Positions 5,714 through 6,187 of a DNA stretch of 6,187 nucleotides are shown here, one piece after another. The position numbers and the translations under genes were made by a program. The DNA is from JABDDM01 sp038240295. GTDB taxonomy: Bacteria > Bacteroidota > Ignavibacteria > Palsa-1295. Numbering within the stretch: the stretch's first letter is position 1; each line of letters begins with the position of its first letter. Under the pieces are notes generated by a model, which worked only from the letters and a program-made list of their open reading frames with translations, searched no databases and was not told the DNA's origin. The stretch is taken from contig JBBSDW010000173.1 in the NCBI GenBank assembly GCA_038240295.1, forward strand, positions 1 to 6,187, written 5' to 3'.

Positions 5714-6187
5714 ATGGGACAGAATCGAATAAGCTCCCTACTTTTGGTCATTGCATTTGCAATTATTGTGGTGTGTGCCATGAATCACGATGCATCTGCT
5801 CAGTCACCTAGCTGGAGAAGGGTGCACATCGCTGATTCTGTATCTCTTAGCGCGATTTGCTTCGCTGATAGCCTGACGGGATATGCCGCTGGTGTCCGTT
5901 CGGTCCATCCCCTCGATGTGGTGTTTTATCGCACGACCGATGGAGGCGATGAATAGGTAAGAGTCCCATTTATCATCAACGGACAACAGGTGACTTTCGG
6001 CAAAGCCGATGTTCCCATAATTCTTGCTCCATCCGATTCCGTTGTGTACCTAGCAGATGTTGGCAACTATGTCCTCTTGCGGAGCACCAACAAGGGGCAA
6101 ACCTGGGACTCGTTGGAGAGTACACAGCGGCTTTCCTACCCGGCCAAAAATTGGGTGATGTGGAACAATAGAACCGGTGGTAGATTC
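5714..6187 (+). pseudogene. Exported Asp-box (BNR/Ycf48-like) repeat protein, interrupted by amber codon, 3' end beyond window
   Basis: The frame starts at ATG 5714 with a signal peptide: polar start, hydrophobic core LLLVIAFAIIVVCA, and probable cleavage after ASA (residue 29). The mature part begins with W..V.IADSVSLSAICFADSLTGYAAG, the pattern of Ycf48-like/BNR beta-propeller blades of secreted surface proteins. The first Asp box reads TTDGGDE and is then cut by TAG at 5954-5956, exactly where Trp (TGG) is expected. Beyond the TAG the same frame stays open for 77 codons to the window edge and contains a second Asp box, STNKGQTW (residues 124-131, counting the stop as 81). This is one gene with a nonsense change, a sequencing error or, less likely, amber readthrough. 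A product ending at the TAG would be only 80 residues and could not form a propeller. No clear ribosome site precedes the ATG. The function of the intact protein cannot be given beyond a probable cell-surface or secreted role. Confidence 0.72.

Noticed and set aside
1..6187. CRISPR array
   Set aside because: No regularly spaced direct repeats of 20-40 nt were seen anywhere in the window.

Overview
The window looks like bacterial chromosome from an environmental lineage, possibly the Bacteroidota/Chlorobi/Ignavibacteria-Kapabacteria group. This placement is inference and weak. It rests on an exported Asp-box (BNR/Ycf48-like) repeat protein typical of those groups, weak Shine-Dalgarno signals at most starts, a Xer recombinase next to a hibernation factor, and two TAnnTTTG-like promoter elements.

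The window falls into two blocks separated by a gene-free gap at about 2261-2732. The left block (1-2260, minus strand, visibly more AT-rich) reads from 2260 toward position 1. It holds a PD-(D/E)XK nuclease-family protein of about 401 residues, followed immediately by an AAA+ ATPase/GTPase of the McrB type that runs off the left edge. Together they form a two-gene, McrBC-like anti-DNA (restriction/defence) candidate. The nuclease is promoter-proximal and is not a recognisable McrC. The AAA+ gene has an Arg where Walker A normally has Ser/Thr, Glu for Asp in Walker B, and no ordinary start codon near its expected N-terminus. It overlaps the nuclease gene out of frame.

The right block (2733-5658, plus strand, more GC-rich) is housekeeping in character. 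It holds a complete XerC/XerD-type tyrosine recombinase with all six catalytic residues and, 12 nt later, a short HPF/RaiA ribosome hibernation factor with a visible Shine-Dalgarno site. Two perfect hairpins follow in a 207-nt gap. Next comes a six-helix ABC-transporter-type membrane protein with no ATPase domain and a large extracytoplasmic insert carrying LDSL hexad repeats.

The right edge (5714-6187) holds the 5' part of an exported Asp-box repeat protein. Its frame is broken by one amber codon exactly where the Asp-box tryptophan should be, and it reads on openly to the end of the window.

The best candidate for an unusual system is the nuclease/McrB-like pair. Everything to the right of it is ordinary apart from the ABC insert and the amber interruption.
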